DNA of 64,000 nt from assembly GCF_013055795.1 (NCBI RefSeq), contig NZ_JABETO010000008.1, forward strand, positions 160,307 through 224,306, written 5' to 3'. This document shows positions 42,072-52,040 of this stretch, one piece after another (position 1 is the first letter of the stretch; every line of letters begins with the position of its first letter). The position numbers and the translations under genes are program-made. The notes below the pieces were generated by a model. It did not search any database and was not told the origin of the DNA. It worked only from the letters and a program-made list of their open reading frames with translations. Origin of the DNA: Streptomyces sp. I05A-00742 (GTDB lineage: Bacteria > Actinomycetota > Actinomycetes > Streptomycetales > Streptomycetaceae).

Positions 42072-42780
42072 TCATGCCACAGGCCATTTCCTTGTCAATG
42101 GAGTGCAGGTCGTTGGTCCAGCCGATGATGTCGACTGCGGCATGGACGATCTCCTGGTAAAAGTCCGATTGGTATACGTCAGCGGGCAGTTCGACCTTGT
42201 GGCCGATCTCGATGAGATCGAAGCAGGCGATCACGGCGCTGGCCACCCGCCGCAGTGGTACATACTCGGAGAGCCTGGGTGGCACCCCGTTCTCCCGCCA
42301 GCGAATCTCGCGCAGTGCCTCGTTCATCGCGTCCAGGAGGTGGGCAGTGAAGCGCCTCTTCCACCCAGGTGGGGAAAGGGTGTCGAGGCGGCGGAAAAGA
42401 TCGGCCAGCGCACGGATCAGCGGCGTCCGGCCCATCGGGCCCGTGGTATCGCCGTGTTCCACGACCGCACGTACGGCGCTGACCACGCTCGTCCACTGTG
42501 CCTCGGTGCCGTAGTTGCCCTCCTCGAGCTGGTCGTCGGCCAGGAACAGCCACGTGAGCCGATCCGCCGCGAACTCGACGACGGATCGTCGCGCGGTGGG
42601 GTAGCACCAGCAGGCGAACTCCCCGACTCGGCACTCAGCGAGATGACGGATCGCGTCATCGGTTCGGACCAGCTGGAAACGCCGGGCCCAGTTGCGGGTG
42701 TGCGTCTCGACCGCATCCCTGTCGGGACTGGCGTGACGGGAACGGTAGTCGATTGCCGGGACCGAGAAATGGTCGTCCAT
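42072..42780 (-). pseudogene. Terpene synthase truncated near its C-terminus
   Basis: About 236 residues of a class I terpene synthase are intact. The metal-binding motif is LFLADDQLEE (about residues 79-87), and the second motif NDLHSIDKE (223-231) matches the NSE consensus N-D-x-x-S-x-x-x-E. Right after this motif the sequence stops resembling terpene synthases and within 100 bp becomes transposase-like, so the last 80-100 residues, which contribute the final helices and the Arg-Tyr motif, are lost. Bacterial enzymes of this type cyclise farnesyl or geranyl diphosphate. The remaining frame still runs to 41800. Activity is unlikely. Confidence 0.7.
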
Positions 42781-43276
42781 TTTCGCTACTCCTTACGGTT
42801 TTCCACAGCGGGCGCACTGGCTTGGGCGTTCGAGGAGAGTACGAGCGGCGCGCCATAACCGATCACACACGGCAAGGTCCGCTTGCCGCCCGAGAAGAGA
42901 AACCCCTACAGCCCTTTGATGAGGACACCGGGCAGCCGCCGTTCGGCGGCGGCCGGCCGTCACCGGCAGGCGGGAACGGCGATGCGCGCCGTGTACGTGA
43001 CGGCGCCCTTGCCGCAGGTACGGCTGTCGGCGGGCGGGTGGAAGCGGACGCCGGGGCCGCCGAAGTGGCTGCCGCTGCTCTTCGGCACGCCGGCCCACAC
43101 GTACTCGCCGGAGTGGTGGCGGACGATCGACTTCACATGCCGGGCGTTCCGGGACGGTACACGGCCCCACAGGTCTCGCCGCCGCTGCCCTCCCCCGGCC
43201 AACTCCGGCGCACCGCACAGGAACCGTCTCGCAGATCAGGTTTCGTGCGGAGCGTCCTTGGCGAAATATTCTGACC
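42781..43276. other. Region with no confidently recognised gene
   Basis: About 500 bp lie between the terpene synthase start and the next operon. AT-richer sequence at 42780-42815 is probably the old terpene-synthase promoter, and 43220-43276 likely holds the promoter of the downstream operon. Between them one plus frame (around 42980-43160) and one minus frame (around 42960-43150, with a few cysteines) have plausible protein-like stretches, but neither has a start signal or family match. A decayed gene is possible. Confidence 0.4.
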
Positions 43277-44395
43277 ATGGGCTTATCACCGAGTGCCGGT
43301 CACCCTGCTGTCGCTGTCTTCCGAGAGCCCCGAGGCGGGCGGCCCGCGCCGGTGTTGGGCCGGCGGGTCGATGCCGAGGCGAAGCGGACCGCCCGCGTGC
43401 TGGCCGCGGTGCCGACGCATGCCGGGCCTGTCGAGCGCGCCCTCGCGCTGCGGCAGGCCGCTACGGACGCAGGTGAGTTGGCGGCTTCGCTGACGGATCT
43501 TGCCCCGGCCGTAGTCGGTGAGGAACTGCCGCCGGAGTCGACCAGTCAGTCGTACTTCCGGGTCCGCGAGGAGGAGCTGTCGGATCAGCAGGCCGCCCTG
43601 CACGGCGTCCTGGTCGTCCACCGCGGTCTGGAAGACCTGTGCGACGCTCCGCTGTCGGGCTCCGACCTGGCTGCGGAAGTGGCCGGGATGCGTCAGTCGG
43701 TGCTCGATCTCACCGGCGCGACGCCGGGCTCCGACCCCGACTCTGTCCCACCTGCAGCCGCCCCCGAGGCTGGTGCGGGATCGTCGTCGGAGAGTGTGTG
43801 GAGCGCTCGGTGGCTCATCGGTCACCAGGTCCACGTCCTGTTCAACGTCTGCGCCGCGGTCGCCGTGGCCGACGCCACCGGCCATCTGCGGCGCGGGGAC
43901 GACGCCGCCGCGCTCGCCCGGCTGGCGGACGCGACGGTCTACGTGCGCGGCTTCCCGGCGGCGATGACCCACGCCAGTACGATCCCGGCCGACTACTACA
44001 TGGCGGCGATCCGCCCCACCATGGCGCCTCCGTCGGTGGATGTCCCGTTGAGCGGGCGCCAGCATCGCGGGTACAAGCTGTTCCGGGCGGCGATGAAGGA
44101 CCTGCTGTCCGTCGTTCCCGGCTCCTACGAGCAGGTGGCGGACCGCGCCCCGGAGTTGGCCGAGGCACGGGGCGCTCTCCTGGAAGCCGACGTGGTGGAC
44201 GCCGAACGGCACGTCACCCTCGCGTACTCGATGGTGCACTTGCTCCGTTCCCTCGCCCAGAAACCCGAGGGCCCCGACAACGCCGTGGCCGAACTACGGC
44301 TCATGCGCCACCGTCGCGCGGCCCGGTACGCCCCGCTGATCCGGTTCGGGGACCACTACATCGCCGACGCCGTAGCCGGCCTGCGGCGCACGTGA
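43277..44395 (+). CDS. PrnB-like (possible heme-dependent) protein
   Basis: The 372-residue, mostly helical protein has weak but ordered resemblance to PrnB (monodechloroaminopyrrolnitrin synthase) of the indoleamine/tryptophan dioxygenase superfamily: a Ser-Tyr motif near residue 90 (TSQSYFR), then IPADYYMAAIRPTMAPPSVDVPLSG around residue 235, and a helical tail with AERHVTLAYSMVHLLRSL. PrnB rearranges an indole ring. That family assignment is tentative; a heme-binding His was not identified with confidence. Codon 3 is TTA, a bldA target. No strong Shine-Dalgarno precedes the ATG. It leads a four-gene operon. Confidence 0.7.
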   Translation: MGLSPSAGHPAVAVFREPRGGRPAPVLGRRVDAEAKRTARVLAAVPTHAGPVERALALRQAATDAGELAASLTDLAPAVVGEELPPESTSQSYFRVREEELSDQQAALHGVLVVHRGLEDLCDAPLSGSDLAAEVAGMRQSVLDLTGATPGSDPDSVPPAAAPEAGAGSSSESVWSARWLIGHQVHVLFNVCAAVAVADATGHLRRGDDAAALARLADATVYVRGFPAAMTHASTIPADYYMAAIRPTMAPPSVDVPLSGRQHRGYKLFRAAMKDLLSVVPGSYEQVADRAPELAEARGALLEADVVDAERHVTLAYSMVHLLRSLAQKPEGPDNAVAELRLMRHRRAARYAPLIRFGDHYIADAVAGLRRT

Positions 44396-44438
44396 ACCCG
44401 CGCGTCATCCGCCGTCCCACCGCCGCCAGGAGACCCTG

Positions 44439-45452
44439 ATGCCCAAGACGACGCCCGACACCACCCCCAGCGCCGTCGTCGCCACCGCGGACCGGACGCT
44501 GGATCCGGCCGAGGCCGACGCGTGCGAGCGGCTGGCCCGCACCCTGTGTACCAGCGGGCACGACCAGGTCGACAGCCCCGAGTGGGTGGCACGGGCCCGG
44601 GACGCCTGGGAGGAACTCCCGCTGCCGCTACGCCGTGAGGTGCGCCGGTTCCGACGGCATTCCGGCCCGCACGGCACCCTGGTGATCGGCGGCCTGCCCG
44701 TCGATCAGGCGTCCCTGCCCGCGACACCGACCGTACCCGGCTCGGTCCAGCGGCAGGCCACCGTCCCGGCGGCGGTGCTCACCATGGTGGCCTGCGGGCT
44801 CGGGGAGCCCCTCGCCTACCGGGCGGAGAAGTCCGGCGCCCTCGTGCAGGACGTCGTGCCCGTGCCCGGGCAGGAGACCTTCCACGGCAACGCCGGATCG
44901 GTGCCGCTGTCCTTCCACACCGAGAACGGCTTCCACCCCCACCCACCCGACTATGTGGTCTTCCTGTGCCTGCGCGCCGACCACGACCGGATCGCCGGCA
45001 TGCGCGTCGCCGGCGTCCGCCGAGCACTGCCGCTCCTCACCCCGGCCGGCCGCCAGGCCCTGTTCGCGCCGGAGTTCGTCACCACACCACCACCCTCTTT
45101 CGCCCCCGGCGCCGCCGCGGCCGAGCCCGATGCCGAGCCCCGGCCGGTGCTGTCGGGAGCAGCCGAGGATCCCGACATTCGCATGGCTCAGCTCGTCACC
45201 ACCCCGCTCACCCCTCGGGCCGCCGAGGCGCTGGCCGAATTCGGCCGCGCCTGCGAGGCGACCGCCCGCACGCTGCTCCTGTCACCCGGCGACCTGGTCG
45301 TCATCGACAACCGCGTCACCGTCCATGGCCGCACCGCCTTCCACCCTCGCTACGACGGGGCGGATCGCTGGCTCCAACGGACGTACGTCAGCGCCGACTT
45401 GCGCCGCTCCTGCGACCACCGCCCCCACGACGGCCATGTACTCGCCCGCTGA
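44439..45452 (+). CDS. Fe(II)/2-oxoglutarate-dependent oxygenase, clavaminate-synthase-like
   Basis: The 337-residue protein has the TauD/clavaminate synthase fold. The first metal-ligand pair is in LSFHTENGFHPHPPDYV near residue 155 (His-x-Glu), followed by FLCLRADHD as in the Asn/Arg/Lys beta-hydroxylases AsnO and VioC. The distal part has DLVVIDNRVTVHGRTAFHPRYDGADRWLQRTYV near residue 285, giving the second His and the Arg that binds 2-oxoglutarate. It most likely hydroxylates or desaturates an amino acid or a peptide-like intermediate. It lies 43 bp after the PrnB-like gene in the same operon. Substrate is unknown. Confidence 0.9.
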   Translation: MPKTTPDTTPSAVVATADRTLDPAEADACERLARTLCTSGHDQVDSPEWVARARDAWEELPLPLRREVRRFRRHSGPHGTLVIGGLPVDQASLPATPTVPGSVQRQATVPAAVLTMVACGLGEPLAYRAEKSGALVQDVVPVPGQETFHGNAGSVPLSFHTENGFHPHPPDYVVFLCLRADHDRIAGMRVAGVRRALPLLTPAGRQALFAPEFVTTPPPSFAPGAAAAEPDAEPRPVLSGAAEDPDIRMAQLVTTPLTPRAAEALAEFGRACEATARTLLLSPGDLVVIDNRVTVHGRTAFHPRYDGADRWLQRTYVSADLRRSCDHRPHDGHVLAR

Positions 45453-45533
45453 CCGGCCGTACCCTTCACCGTCGCCGAGGCCCCAACGGGCCCGGCTGGT
45501 ATGGGAGGCGGTGGCGCCGGGTAAGGCGGAACC

Positions 45534-46505
45534 ATGCCCGACATCCCCCCGGCCGGAGCGGCGCTGCGAGGCTTCCTGACGGTCGTCGACCGGTCGGCGG
45601 AGCTGGCGACAGAGCTGGCGTCCGCCCTTCGGAGCCGCCCGACGGACGCCCCGGCCCGCACCGCGCCGACACCGCTCGGCGTCGACGCACTGGCGTTCGG
45701 GCCCGCGGAGTTCGAGGACGTGGCCCGTCACCTCGAACCGTTGGACCGGCTGATCGCGTCCGTCCCGTCCAACGCCGACGGGATGCGGTGGCGCTACCTG
45801 GACGAAGCCGTACTGTTCCGCTGCGAGAGGCAAGTACCCACCCCCTTCGAGGAGTTCACCACGCGCCTCGACATCAGTCAGGTGATCACTCTGACCAGCG
45901 GCCACCTCGCCGGCTGTACGGACGTCCGGGCACGCGACGAGGCCGGACGGCCGATTCGGCAGATCGAGCGGAGCATCAACCGGGCCCAGCCCGCCTACCT
46001 CGCGCTGTGCGGCGCCGACGTACTCGACGTCTGCAAGCTGGAGACCATCGACTACGGCCCGGACGAGCAGCTGCTCCGCTGGAGGCAGGTCCACAGCGCG
46101 AACGCCTCCGCGCTTCAGGACGACGGCTCGGTGTCCTTCACCCGGACCGCGGGCGGCGGCACCAGGGTAACCATCTGCGCCTATCAGCAGTTCGCCCTCC
46201 CCCCGTTGTGGCGGGCGATCACCCCCGCGCTGCGGCCCGCGGTCCGGCGCGCTCTGGTGGAGGACGCCTACCGCAGGTCCTTCGGCACCACCCTGAGCAC
46301 CATCGCGGCACACGGGCAGGGCGGCACGGGGCCCGTCGCGGAGACGGCCGGTGCCGACTCCTCGTCCTCGCTCCGGGACGCCGCCGCCAGGGTGGCCGAG
46401 ACCTTGAACCTGTCGGCGGGGTCGGCCCCGTGGAGGCCGGCTCGGCCCGAGTACACCGACAGTTCCGGCTTCCGTCATGTCAGGCCCGGGAGGCAGCCCC
46501 GTTGA
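45534..46505 (+). CDS. Uncharacterised protein with a possible SRPBCC-like fold
   Basis: The 323-residue protein has no motif I can name with confidence. A middle region (about 65-245) alternates beta-like and helical stretches (RYLDEAVLFRCERQVPTPFEEF, RQIERSINRAQPAYLALCG, GGGTRVTICAYQQFALPP), which would suit an SRPBCC/START-like ligand-binding fold. The C-terminal 90 residues look disordered apart from an amphipathic segment. It lies 81 bp after the oxygenase gene and overlaps the beta-propeller gene start. A binding or cyclase-like role is guesswork from fold and context. Confidence 0.75.
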   Translation: MPDIPPAGAALRGFLTVVDRSAELATELASALRSRPTDAPARTAPTPLGVDALAFGPAEFEDVARHLEPLDRLIASVPSNADGMRWRYLDEAVLFRCERQVPTPFEEFTTRLDISQVITLTSGHLAGCTDVRARDEAGRPIRQIERSINRAQPAYLALCGADVLDVCKLETIDYGPDEQLLRWRQVHSANASALQDDGSVSFTRTAGGGTRVTICAYQQFALPPLWRAITPALRPAVRRALVEDAYRRSFGTTLSTIAAHGQGGTGPVAETAGADSSSSLRDAAARVAETLNLSAGSAPWRPARPEYTDSSGFRHVRPGRQPR

Positions 46506-47740
46506 CCCCGCCCGCCACCCGGCCGGACGCGTACCCGTACGCCTTCCACATCGCTCTCGACGGCAGCGGTCTCAACGGCCTGGAAGGCCGGGCGGGCGTC
46601 TGCGTCTTCCGCTACGACCCCGCCACCGGCCGGTACGCGTACAAGATCGAGTACTACGACGGCATCGCCGGCGGTCACGCCGTCAGCGTCAGCCCGGACC
46701 GCACGCTCGGCTTCCTCGGCAACACCGGCCAGCACCTGCTCTACTACGACATCACGACCCTCGCCGAGACCGACCGCCTGTCCACTCTGCAGATCGAGCC
46801 CACCGACTCGTCCGTCAAAGGCACCACGCACATCGCCTGGCTGGGAAACCGGGAGGTCATCGGTGCGATCGGCGAGCACCTGTGGCGGTTCGACATCGAC
46901 AGGCTCGACCGTCCCGAGCGCCTGGGCCCGCACGGCCTGAAGCTGCCCCACGCCATGAAGACCACGGCCTCCGGCCGCTACCTCGTCTACGGCGGCATGG
47001 ACCACCCCGACCGCGGCGAGGCCCGCGAGGTCGGCATCTTCGACCTGCGCACGGGCACGGCCCGCCGCGTCGGCTTACCGGCCACCTGCTGGCATGTGGC
47101 CGTCCATCCCCGCGAGGACCGCTTCTACGCCCTCTCCTTCCGTGTCCTCCCCCAGGAAGGACACGACTGGCACGAGTGGGCCATGGCCTACCTCAAGGAG
47201 TACGTCTTCGAGATCGGCGCGGAACACGGGCAGGTCCTGCGCCACTGGACCGCCGCTCGCGAGACCCCGGCACACATCAACTCGGACGTCTGCGTGTCCG
47301 ACCGTGAACTGATCTACTGCAACGGTGGCAGCGGCACCATCGTCATGATCGACCTGGACGACTTCGCCACGCACCGGATCATCGACGAGCGCCCCGGCCT
47401 GCCCGAGCAGCTCCTCGCCGGCCGGCAGGCACTGCACCAGGTGACCGACGCCTTCACCCGCGGCTCACCGGCCGCGAGCAGCAGACACTTCCTCGGCGCC
47501 CTGCGGGTCTCGCGCGGAACGCTGCTCGATTCGGTCTACGCCTGCCAACTCTCCGCCGACCAGAGCCTGCTGTTCACCGCCAACCGAGGGCTCAACACCA
47601 TCACCGTCTACGACTATCCGGCCAACACCGTCCGGCAGCGGGTGCGCATGCCGCAGCTGCGGCAGTACGTCGACGGCCTTCCGTGGTGGCACGACCCACG
47701 ACTCGGCTTCCACCACAGCACGCTGATCTCTCCTGCGTGA
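46502..47740 (+). CDS. Beta-propeller protein of unknown function
   Basis: The 412-residue protein consists of repeated beta-hairpin units with recurring patterns such as GHAVSVSPDRTLGFLGNTGQHLLYYDI, KTTASGRYLVYGGMD, AVHPREDRFYALSF and LSADQSLLFTANRGLNTITVYDYP, suggesting a seven-bladed propeller. No signal peptide is seen, so it should be cytoplasmic. It begins with a TTG overlapping the upstream stop (TTGA), supported by GGGAGG 8 bp upstream. Codon 192 is TTA. In biosynthetic operons such propellers can be cyclases, lyases or scaffold proteins; here the role is unknown. Confidence 0.8.
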   Translation: MTPPATRPDAYPYAFHIALDGSGLNGLEGRAGVCVFRYDPATGRYAYKIEYYDGIAGGHAVSVSPDRTLGFLGNTGQHLLYYDITTLAETDRLSTLQIEPTDSSVKGTTHIAWLGNREVIGAIGEHLWRFDIDRLDRPERLGPHGLKLPHAMKTTASGRYLVYGGMDHPDRGEAREVGIFDLRTGTARRVGLPATCWHVAVHPREDRFYALSFRVLPQEGHDWHEWAMAYLKEYVFEIGAEHGQVLRHWTAARETPAHINSDVCVSDRELIYCNGGSGTIVMIDLDDFATHRIIDERPGLPEQLLAGRQALHQVTDAFTRGSPAASSRHFLGALRVSRGTLLDSVYACQLSADQSLLFTANRGLNTITVYDYPANTVRQRVRMPQLRQYVDGLPWWHDPRLGFHHSTLISPA

Positions 47741-47818
47741 ACGCGAAAGGGTGGATCCGCCCGCACTCGTGCCTGCGGCAGGCGCAAGAAAGTCCGAAAA
47801 ATACGCGCCGCCGGCCCC

Positions 47819-48004
47819 GATGTCCTGGTCGCGGTCAGCCGGGCCGAAGGCCGCCGCTGGTGCACCCTCGGAGGCACCGCGGTCATCAAGGTCGACCCCG
47901 AATACATATCCGACGCAAAACGACGCTGCACCCAGCGCTACAAGCCCCCGCACGTAAATCCAAACCGAGTCGTCATCGAAATCACCGTCACCCGCGCAAT
48001 GGGC
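47819..48004 (+). pseudogene. Remnant of a PPOX-class (F420/FMN) flavoprotein
   Basis: One frame reads DVLVAVSRAEGRRWCTLGG, then TAVIKVDPEYISDAKRRCTQRYKPP and NPNRVVIEITVTRAMG, which matches the C-terminal half of small PPOX-class F420-dependent proteins. The N-terminal half is missing, and the frame runs on past the usual end without a stop. The surrounding region 47741-48393 holds no other recognisable gene; its last 50 bp contain the gnd leader. Confidence 0.6.
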
Positions 48005-48393
48005 ATCGCCAGAGACCCAGCCGTCGTGCAGCTGACCACCCATCAGCAAGGTCAGCATCGGACCCGTCGGAAGCCGTCACGGACCGCGTCGAAGCGCTGT
48101 GATCACACGACGGCCAGGCAGCGCCTTCGAGTGACTCCCCCGCACCCGAGCTCCTCCGTATGGAGCCCACCCCCACCCCGACGACTGATGCATGTCACAC
48201 AATCGGGCCACAGGTGCGAAGCCCTCGCGGGCGAGCGAGACGGAAGGCCCACGGTCACCTCCCGCCCCCCGCGAACGGCCCGTGCGACGATGGCCGGGCG
48301 GCGCCCGGGTGCCCGGAGGGAAGATCTTCGAGCCCTCCGACGTTGATGTCCCGCACAAGCCTTCGACGCACGTAACAGGAGTGGACCACCGCG

Positions 48394-49854
48394 ATGCCCA
48401 GCTCCCCCGCCACCCAGCCCACCGCACAGATCGGCGTCACCGGCCTCGCCGTCATGGGCAGCAATCTCGCCCGGAACTTCGCCCGACACGGGCACACCGT
48501 CGCCGTCCACAACCGCACAACAGCCAAGACGACGGCGCTCATCGACGAGCACGGCCACGAAGGAGACTTCGTCCCCGCCGAGACCGCCGAGGAGTTCGTC
48601 GCCGCCCTCCAGAAGCCCCGGCGGCTCATCGTCATGGTCAAGGCCGGCGACCCCACCGACGCCGTCATCGAGGAGTTCGCGCCCCTCCTCGACGAAGGCG
48701 ACGTGATCATCGACGGGGGCAACGCGCACTTCGCCGACACCCGGCGCCGTGAGAAGGCCCTGCGCGACAAGGGGATCCACTTCGTCGGGACCGGGATCAG
48801 CGGAGGCGAGGAGGGCGCCCTCAACGGGCCCGCCATCATGCCCGGCGGATCCACCGAATCCTACAAAGCGCTGGGCCCCCTCCTCGAATCCATCGCCGCC
48901 AAGGCCCCCGACGGCAGCCCCTGTTGCACCCACATCGGGCCGGACGCCGCCGGCCACTTCGTCAAGATGGTGCACAACGGCATCGAGTACGCCGACATGC
49001 AGCTCATCGCGGAGGCGTACGACCTGCTGCGCACGGTCGCGGGGTACGGGCCCGCGCGGATCGCCGAGGTCTTCCGCACCTGGAACACCGGACGGCTCGA
49101 CTCGTACCTCATCGAGATCACGGCAGAGGTGCTCGCCCACACCGACGCCGCGACCGGGCGGCCGTTCGTGGACGTGGTGGCGGACGAGGCGGAGCAGAAG
49201 GGCACCGGGCGGTGGACGGTGCAGAGCGCGCTCGACCTCGGGGTGCCCGTGTCCGGGATCGCCGAGGCGGTGTTCGCGCGGTCGCTGTCGGGCCACCGGG
49301 GGCTGCGCGACGCGGCCCGTACGCTGCCCGGGCCGGCGGGGTCGCCGCTCTCCCCCGACGAGGCCGAGGCGTTCGCGGCCCGGGTGGAGGAGGCGCTCTA
49401 CGCGTCGAAGGTGGTGTCGTACGCCCAGGGCTGGAACATGATCAGCGCCGCGAGCGCGGAGTACGACTGGGGCATCGACCTCGGCGCCGTGGCCGCCATC
49501 TGGCGCGGCGGCTGCATCATCCGGGCCGCGTTCCTCGACCGGATCCGCGGCGCGTTCGCCGCCGACCCGGCCCTGCCGACGCTGCTGGCGGACAAGGAGT
49601 TCGCGGGCGAGGTGGGCCGCGCCCAGGAGGCCTGGCGCGAGGTGGTCGCCACCGCCGTGCGCCGGGGCGTGCCCACCCCGGGGTTCTCGGCCGCGCTCGC
49701 CTACTACGACGCGCTGCGCGCCGAACGCCTCCCCGCCGCCCTGACCCAGGGGCAGCGCGACTTCTTCGGCGCCCACACCTACCGGCGCACCGACCGCGAG
49801 GGGTCGTTCCACACGCTGTGGGGCGCCGACCGCGCCGAGGAGCGCACGGCCTGA
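48394..49854 (+). CDS. gnd: 6-Phosphogluconate dehydrogenase, decarboxylating
   Basis: The 486-residue protein is a full-length Gnd: NADP-binding [29 protein letters not shown] at the N-terminus, [12 protein letters not shown], the [21 protein letters not shown] catalytic segment, [23 protein letters not shown] (with the catalytic Lys), and a C-terminal all-helical domain ending in [13 protein letters not shown]. It oxidises 6-phosphogluconate to ribulose 5-phosphate in the pentose phosphate pathway. An AGGAG element lies upstream of the ATG. This marks a return to core chromosome genes. Confidence 0.97.
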   Translation: MPSSPATQPTAQIGVTGLAVMGSNLARNFARHGHTVAVHNRTTAKTTALIDEHGHEGDFVPAETAEEFVAALQKPRRLIVMVKAGDPTDAVIEEFAPLLDEGDVIIDGGNAHFADTRRREKALRDKGIHFVGTGISGGEEGALNGPAIMPGGSTESYKALGPLLESIAAKAPDGSPCCTHIGPDAAGHFVKMVHNGIEYADMQLIAEAYDLLRTVAGYGPARIAEVFRTWNTGRLDSYLIEITAEVLAHTDAATGRPFVDVVADEAEQKGTGRWTVQSALDLGVPVSGIAEAVFARSLSGHRGLRDAARTLPGPAGSPLSPDEAEAFAARVEEALYASKVVSYAQGWNMISAASAEYDWGIDLGAVAAIWRGGCIIRAAFLDRIRGAFAADPALPTLLADKEFAGEVGRAQEAWREVVATAVRRGVPTPGFSAALAYYDALRAERLPAALTQGQRDFFGAHTYRRTDREGSFHTLWGADRAEERTA

Positions 49855-49906
49855 CGGCGGGACACGCCCCTGGGGCGTACGGCGGTTGCCGCGCAGAATG
49901 GTCGGC

Positions 49907-51076
49907 ATGTCGCATGAGCAGACCGATCCGATGCGCCGGCCGTCCCTCGACGGCCTGCGCCGCCGTACGAGCGCGAAGTGGCGGACGTACCCGCCGGACG
50001 TCCTGCCGCTCTGGGTGGCGGAGATGGACGTACCCCTCGCCGAGCCCGTGGCACGGGCGCTGACCGAGGCGGTCGCCCTGGGGGACACCGGGTACGCGAC
50101 CGGCGACGGTTACGCCGAGGCGCTGGACGGGTTCGCCCGGGAGCGCTGGGGCTGGGACGGGGTCGTCGTGGACCGTACGGCGGTGGTGGCGGACGTGATG
50201 CGGGGCGTCGTCGAGGCGCTGGGGCTGGTGACCGGCCCGGGTGACGCGGTGGTGGTGACGCCGCCGGTGTACCCGCCGTTCCACGCGTTCGTCGCACGGT
50301 CGGGGCGGCGGGTCGTCGAGGCGCCCCTGGACGGCGCGGGGCGTCCGGACCCCGCCGTCCTGGAGGCCGCCTTCCGGCGGGCCACGGAGGGCGGGCGGCG
50401 CGCGGCCCTGCTGCTGTGCAGCCCGCACAACCCGACGGGGACGGTGCACACCCGGCAGGAACTCACGGCGATCGCGGCGGTGGCCGGGCGGTACGGGGTG
50501 CGGGTCGTGGCCGACGAGGTCCACGCGCCGCTGGTCCTGCCGGGGGCGGAGTTCGTGCCGTACCTCTCGGTGCCCGGGGCCGAGGACGCGTTCTCCGTCA
50601 TGTCGGCGTCCAAGGGCTGGAACCTGGCCGGTCTCAAGGCGGCGGTGGTCGTCGCGGGCCCGGCGGCCGCCGCCGGCCTGGCCCGACTGCCGCCCGAGGT
50701 GAGCCACGGCCCGAGTCACCTCGGCGTCCTGAGCCACACGGCCGCCCTGCGGCACGCCGGCGGCTGGCTCGACGCCCTGCTCGGCGGGCTGGACGCGAAC
50801 CGGCGGCTGCTCGGTGACCTCCTCGCGCGGCAGCTGCCCGAGGTGCGGTACCGGGCGCCGGAGGGCGGCTACCTGACCTGGCTGGACTGCCGGGCGACGG
50901 GCCTGGGGGACGATCCGGCGGCCGTCTTCCTGGAGCACGGGCGGGTCGCGCTCACCTCGGGCCTGCCGTTCGGCGCGGGCGGCGCCGGGCACGTCCGGCT
51001 GAACCTGGCGACCTCCCCGGACCTGCTCACCGAGGCGGTGCGCCGCATGGCGGAAGCCCGGCGACGGCACGGCTGA
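49907..51076 (+). CDS. MalY/PatB-type PLP-dependent aminotransferase or C-S lyase
   Basis: The 389-residue class I/II PLP enzyme shows [15 protein letters not shown] near the N-terminus, [29 protein letters not shown] and the Schiff-base Lys in [15 protein letters not shown] near residue 235. This combination (VAEMD and the aspartate-glutamate pair in DEVHA) is typical of MalY/PatB cystathionine beta-lyases. They cleave C-S bonds to pyruvate, ammonia and a thiol, and can act as aminotransferases. The ATG at the sequence MSHEQTD was chosen as start; an upstream in-frame ATG adds seven residues. It follows gnd by about 50 bp. Confidence 0.9.
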   Translation: MSHEQTDPMRRPSLDGLRRRTSAKWRTYPPDVLPLWVAEMDVPLAEPVARALTEAVALGDTGYATGDGYAEALDGFARERWGWDGVVVDRTAVVADVMRGVVEALGLVTGPGDAVVVTPPVYPPFHAFVARSGRRVVEAPLDGAGRPDPAVLEAAFRRATEGGRRAALLLCSPHNPTGTVHTRQELTAIAAVAGRYGVRVVADEVHAPLVLPGAEFVPYLSVPGAEDAFSVMSASKGWNLAGLKAAVVVAGPAAAAGLARLPPEVSHGPSHLGVLSHTAALRHAGGWLDALLGGLDANRRLLGDLLARQLPEVRYRAPEGGYLTWLDCRATGLGDDPAAVFLEHGRVALTSGLPFGAGGAGHVRLNLATSPDLLTEAVRRMAEARRRHG

Positions 51077-51309
51077 AACCGGCGCCCGGTTCACCCGCCG
51101 CAGGGCACGAAACGGCGGTTGCGCCATCCGGTGCACAAAGCGGATGATCCGCCTCCGCCGCTGGGTACACTCGCCGCGTTGCTCGGCGAGGGAGGCCGTA
51201 CTCATGGGGTGCGGCGATCCGTCCCGTCGCGCTCCCCTCGTACAGGTCTGCCGGGTCCGGGTGACGTCACCGGACGGTCCGGACACGCCGACACACGAGG
51301 AGAGCAGTC

Positions 51310-51957
51310 ATGGCCGAGGTCAAACTGGCCGCCGAAACGCGCACCGATTTCGGCAAGGGCGCCGCCCGTCGCATCCGTCGGGACAACAAGGTTCCGGGAG
51401 TCATCTACGGCCACGGCGCCGAGCCGAAGCACGTGGCGCTCGACGGGCACTCCCTGATGATGGCGCTGAAGACACCGAACGTGCTGCTCCGCCTCGACCT
51501 CGGGGGCAAGCAGGGAGAACTGGTGATCCCCAAGGAGGTGCAGCGCGACCCGCTGAAGGGGTTCCTGGTCCACGCGGACTTCCTGGCCGTGAAGAAGGGC
51601 GAGAAGGTCACCGTGGACGTGCCGGTCCACACGGAGGGCGAACTGGCCCCGGGCGGCAACCTGCTGGAGCACATGCTCAACGCGCTGCCCGTCGAGGCGG
51701 AGGCGACGCACATCCCCGAAGGGTTCACGGTGTCGATCGAGGGCCTGGAGGCGGGGCACACCATCCGGGCGGGGGACGTTGAGCTGCCGCGGGGCACGTC
51801 CCTGGCCGTGGACGAGAGCACGGCGATCCTCCAGGTCGTGGCGGCGCAGACCGAGCCACCGGCCGAGGAGGAGGAAGAGGAAGAAGAGGCGGCGGAAGCG
51901 GGAGCCGCCGCCGAGGGCGCGCCGGCCGAGGGCGAGGAAGCCGCCGAGGAATCCTGA
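51310..51957 (+). CDS. rplY: 50S ribosomal protein L25/general stress protein Ctc
   Basis: The 215-residue protein is the long two-domain (Ctc/TL5) form of L25. The 5S-rRNA-binding domain covers residues 1-95 (KLAAETRTDFGKGAARRIRRDNKVPGVIYGHGAEP), and the C-terminal beta domain covers about 96-185 (DVPVHTEGELAPGGNLLEHMLNALPVEAEATHIPEG). An acidic tail rich in Glu and Ala follows. GAGGAG lies upstream of the ATG. A 12-bp palindrome GGTGACGTCACC at 51260-51271 lies in the leader and may be regulatory. A strong hairpin ends the transcript. Confidence 0.96.
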   Translation: MAEVKLAAETRTDFGKGAARRIRRDNKVPGVIYGHGAEPKHVALDGHSLMMALKTPNVLLRLDLGGKQGELVIPKEVQRDPLKGFLVHADFLAVKKGEKVTVDVPVHTEGELAPGGNLLEHMLNALPVEAEATHIPEGFTVSIEGLEAGHTIRAGDVELPRGTSLAVDESTAILQVVAAQTEPPAEEEEEEEEAAEAGAAAEGAPAEGEEAAEES

Positions 51958-51971
51958 CGGCCAGTCAAGTC

Positions 51972-52027
51972 CCGTACCTCAAGGGGCCGGTGTGCCGCGT
52001 GAGCGGTCACCGGCCCCTTGAGGTACG
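51972..52027. terminator. Strong hairpin between rplY and the XRE regulator gene
   Basis: The 5' arm CCGTACCTCAAGGGGCCGGTG and its exact complement at 52007-52027 form a perfect stem of about 21 bp around a 14-nt loop. It lies 15 bp beyond the rplY stop and just beyond the convergent XRE gene, so it serves both. Confidence 0.9.
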
Positions 52028-52040
52028 GCACTTCAAGGGT

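Noticed and set aside
42883..43476. Open frame between the terpene synthase and the PrnB-like gene
   Set aside because: It has no start signal or motif, and its second half overlaps the start of the PrnB-like gene in another frame.
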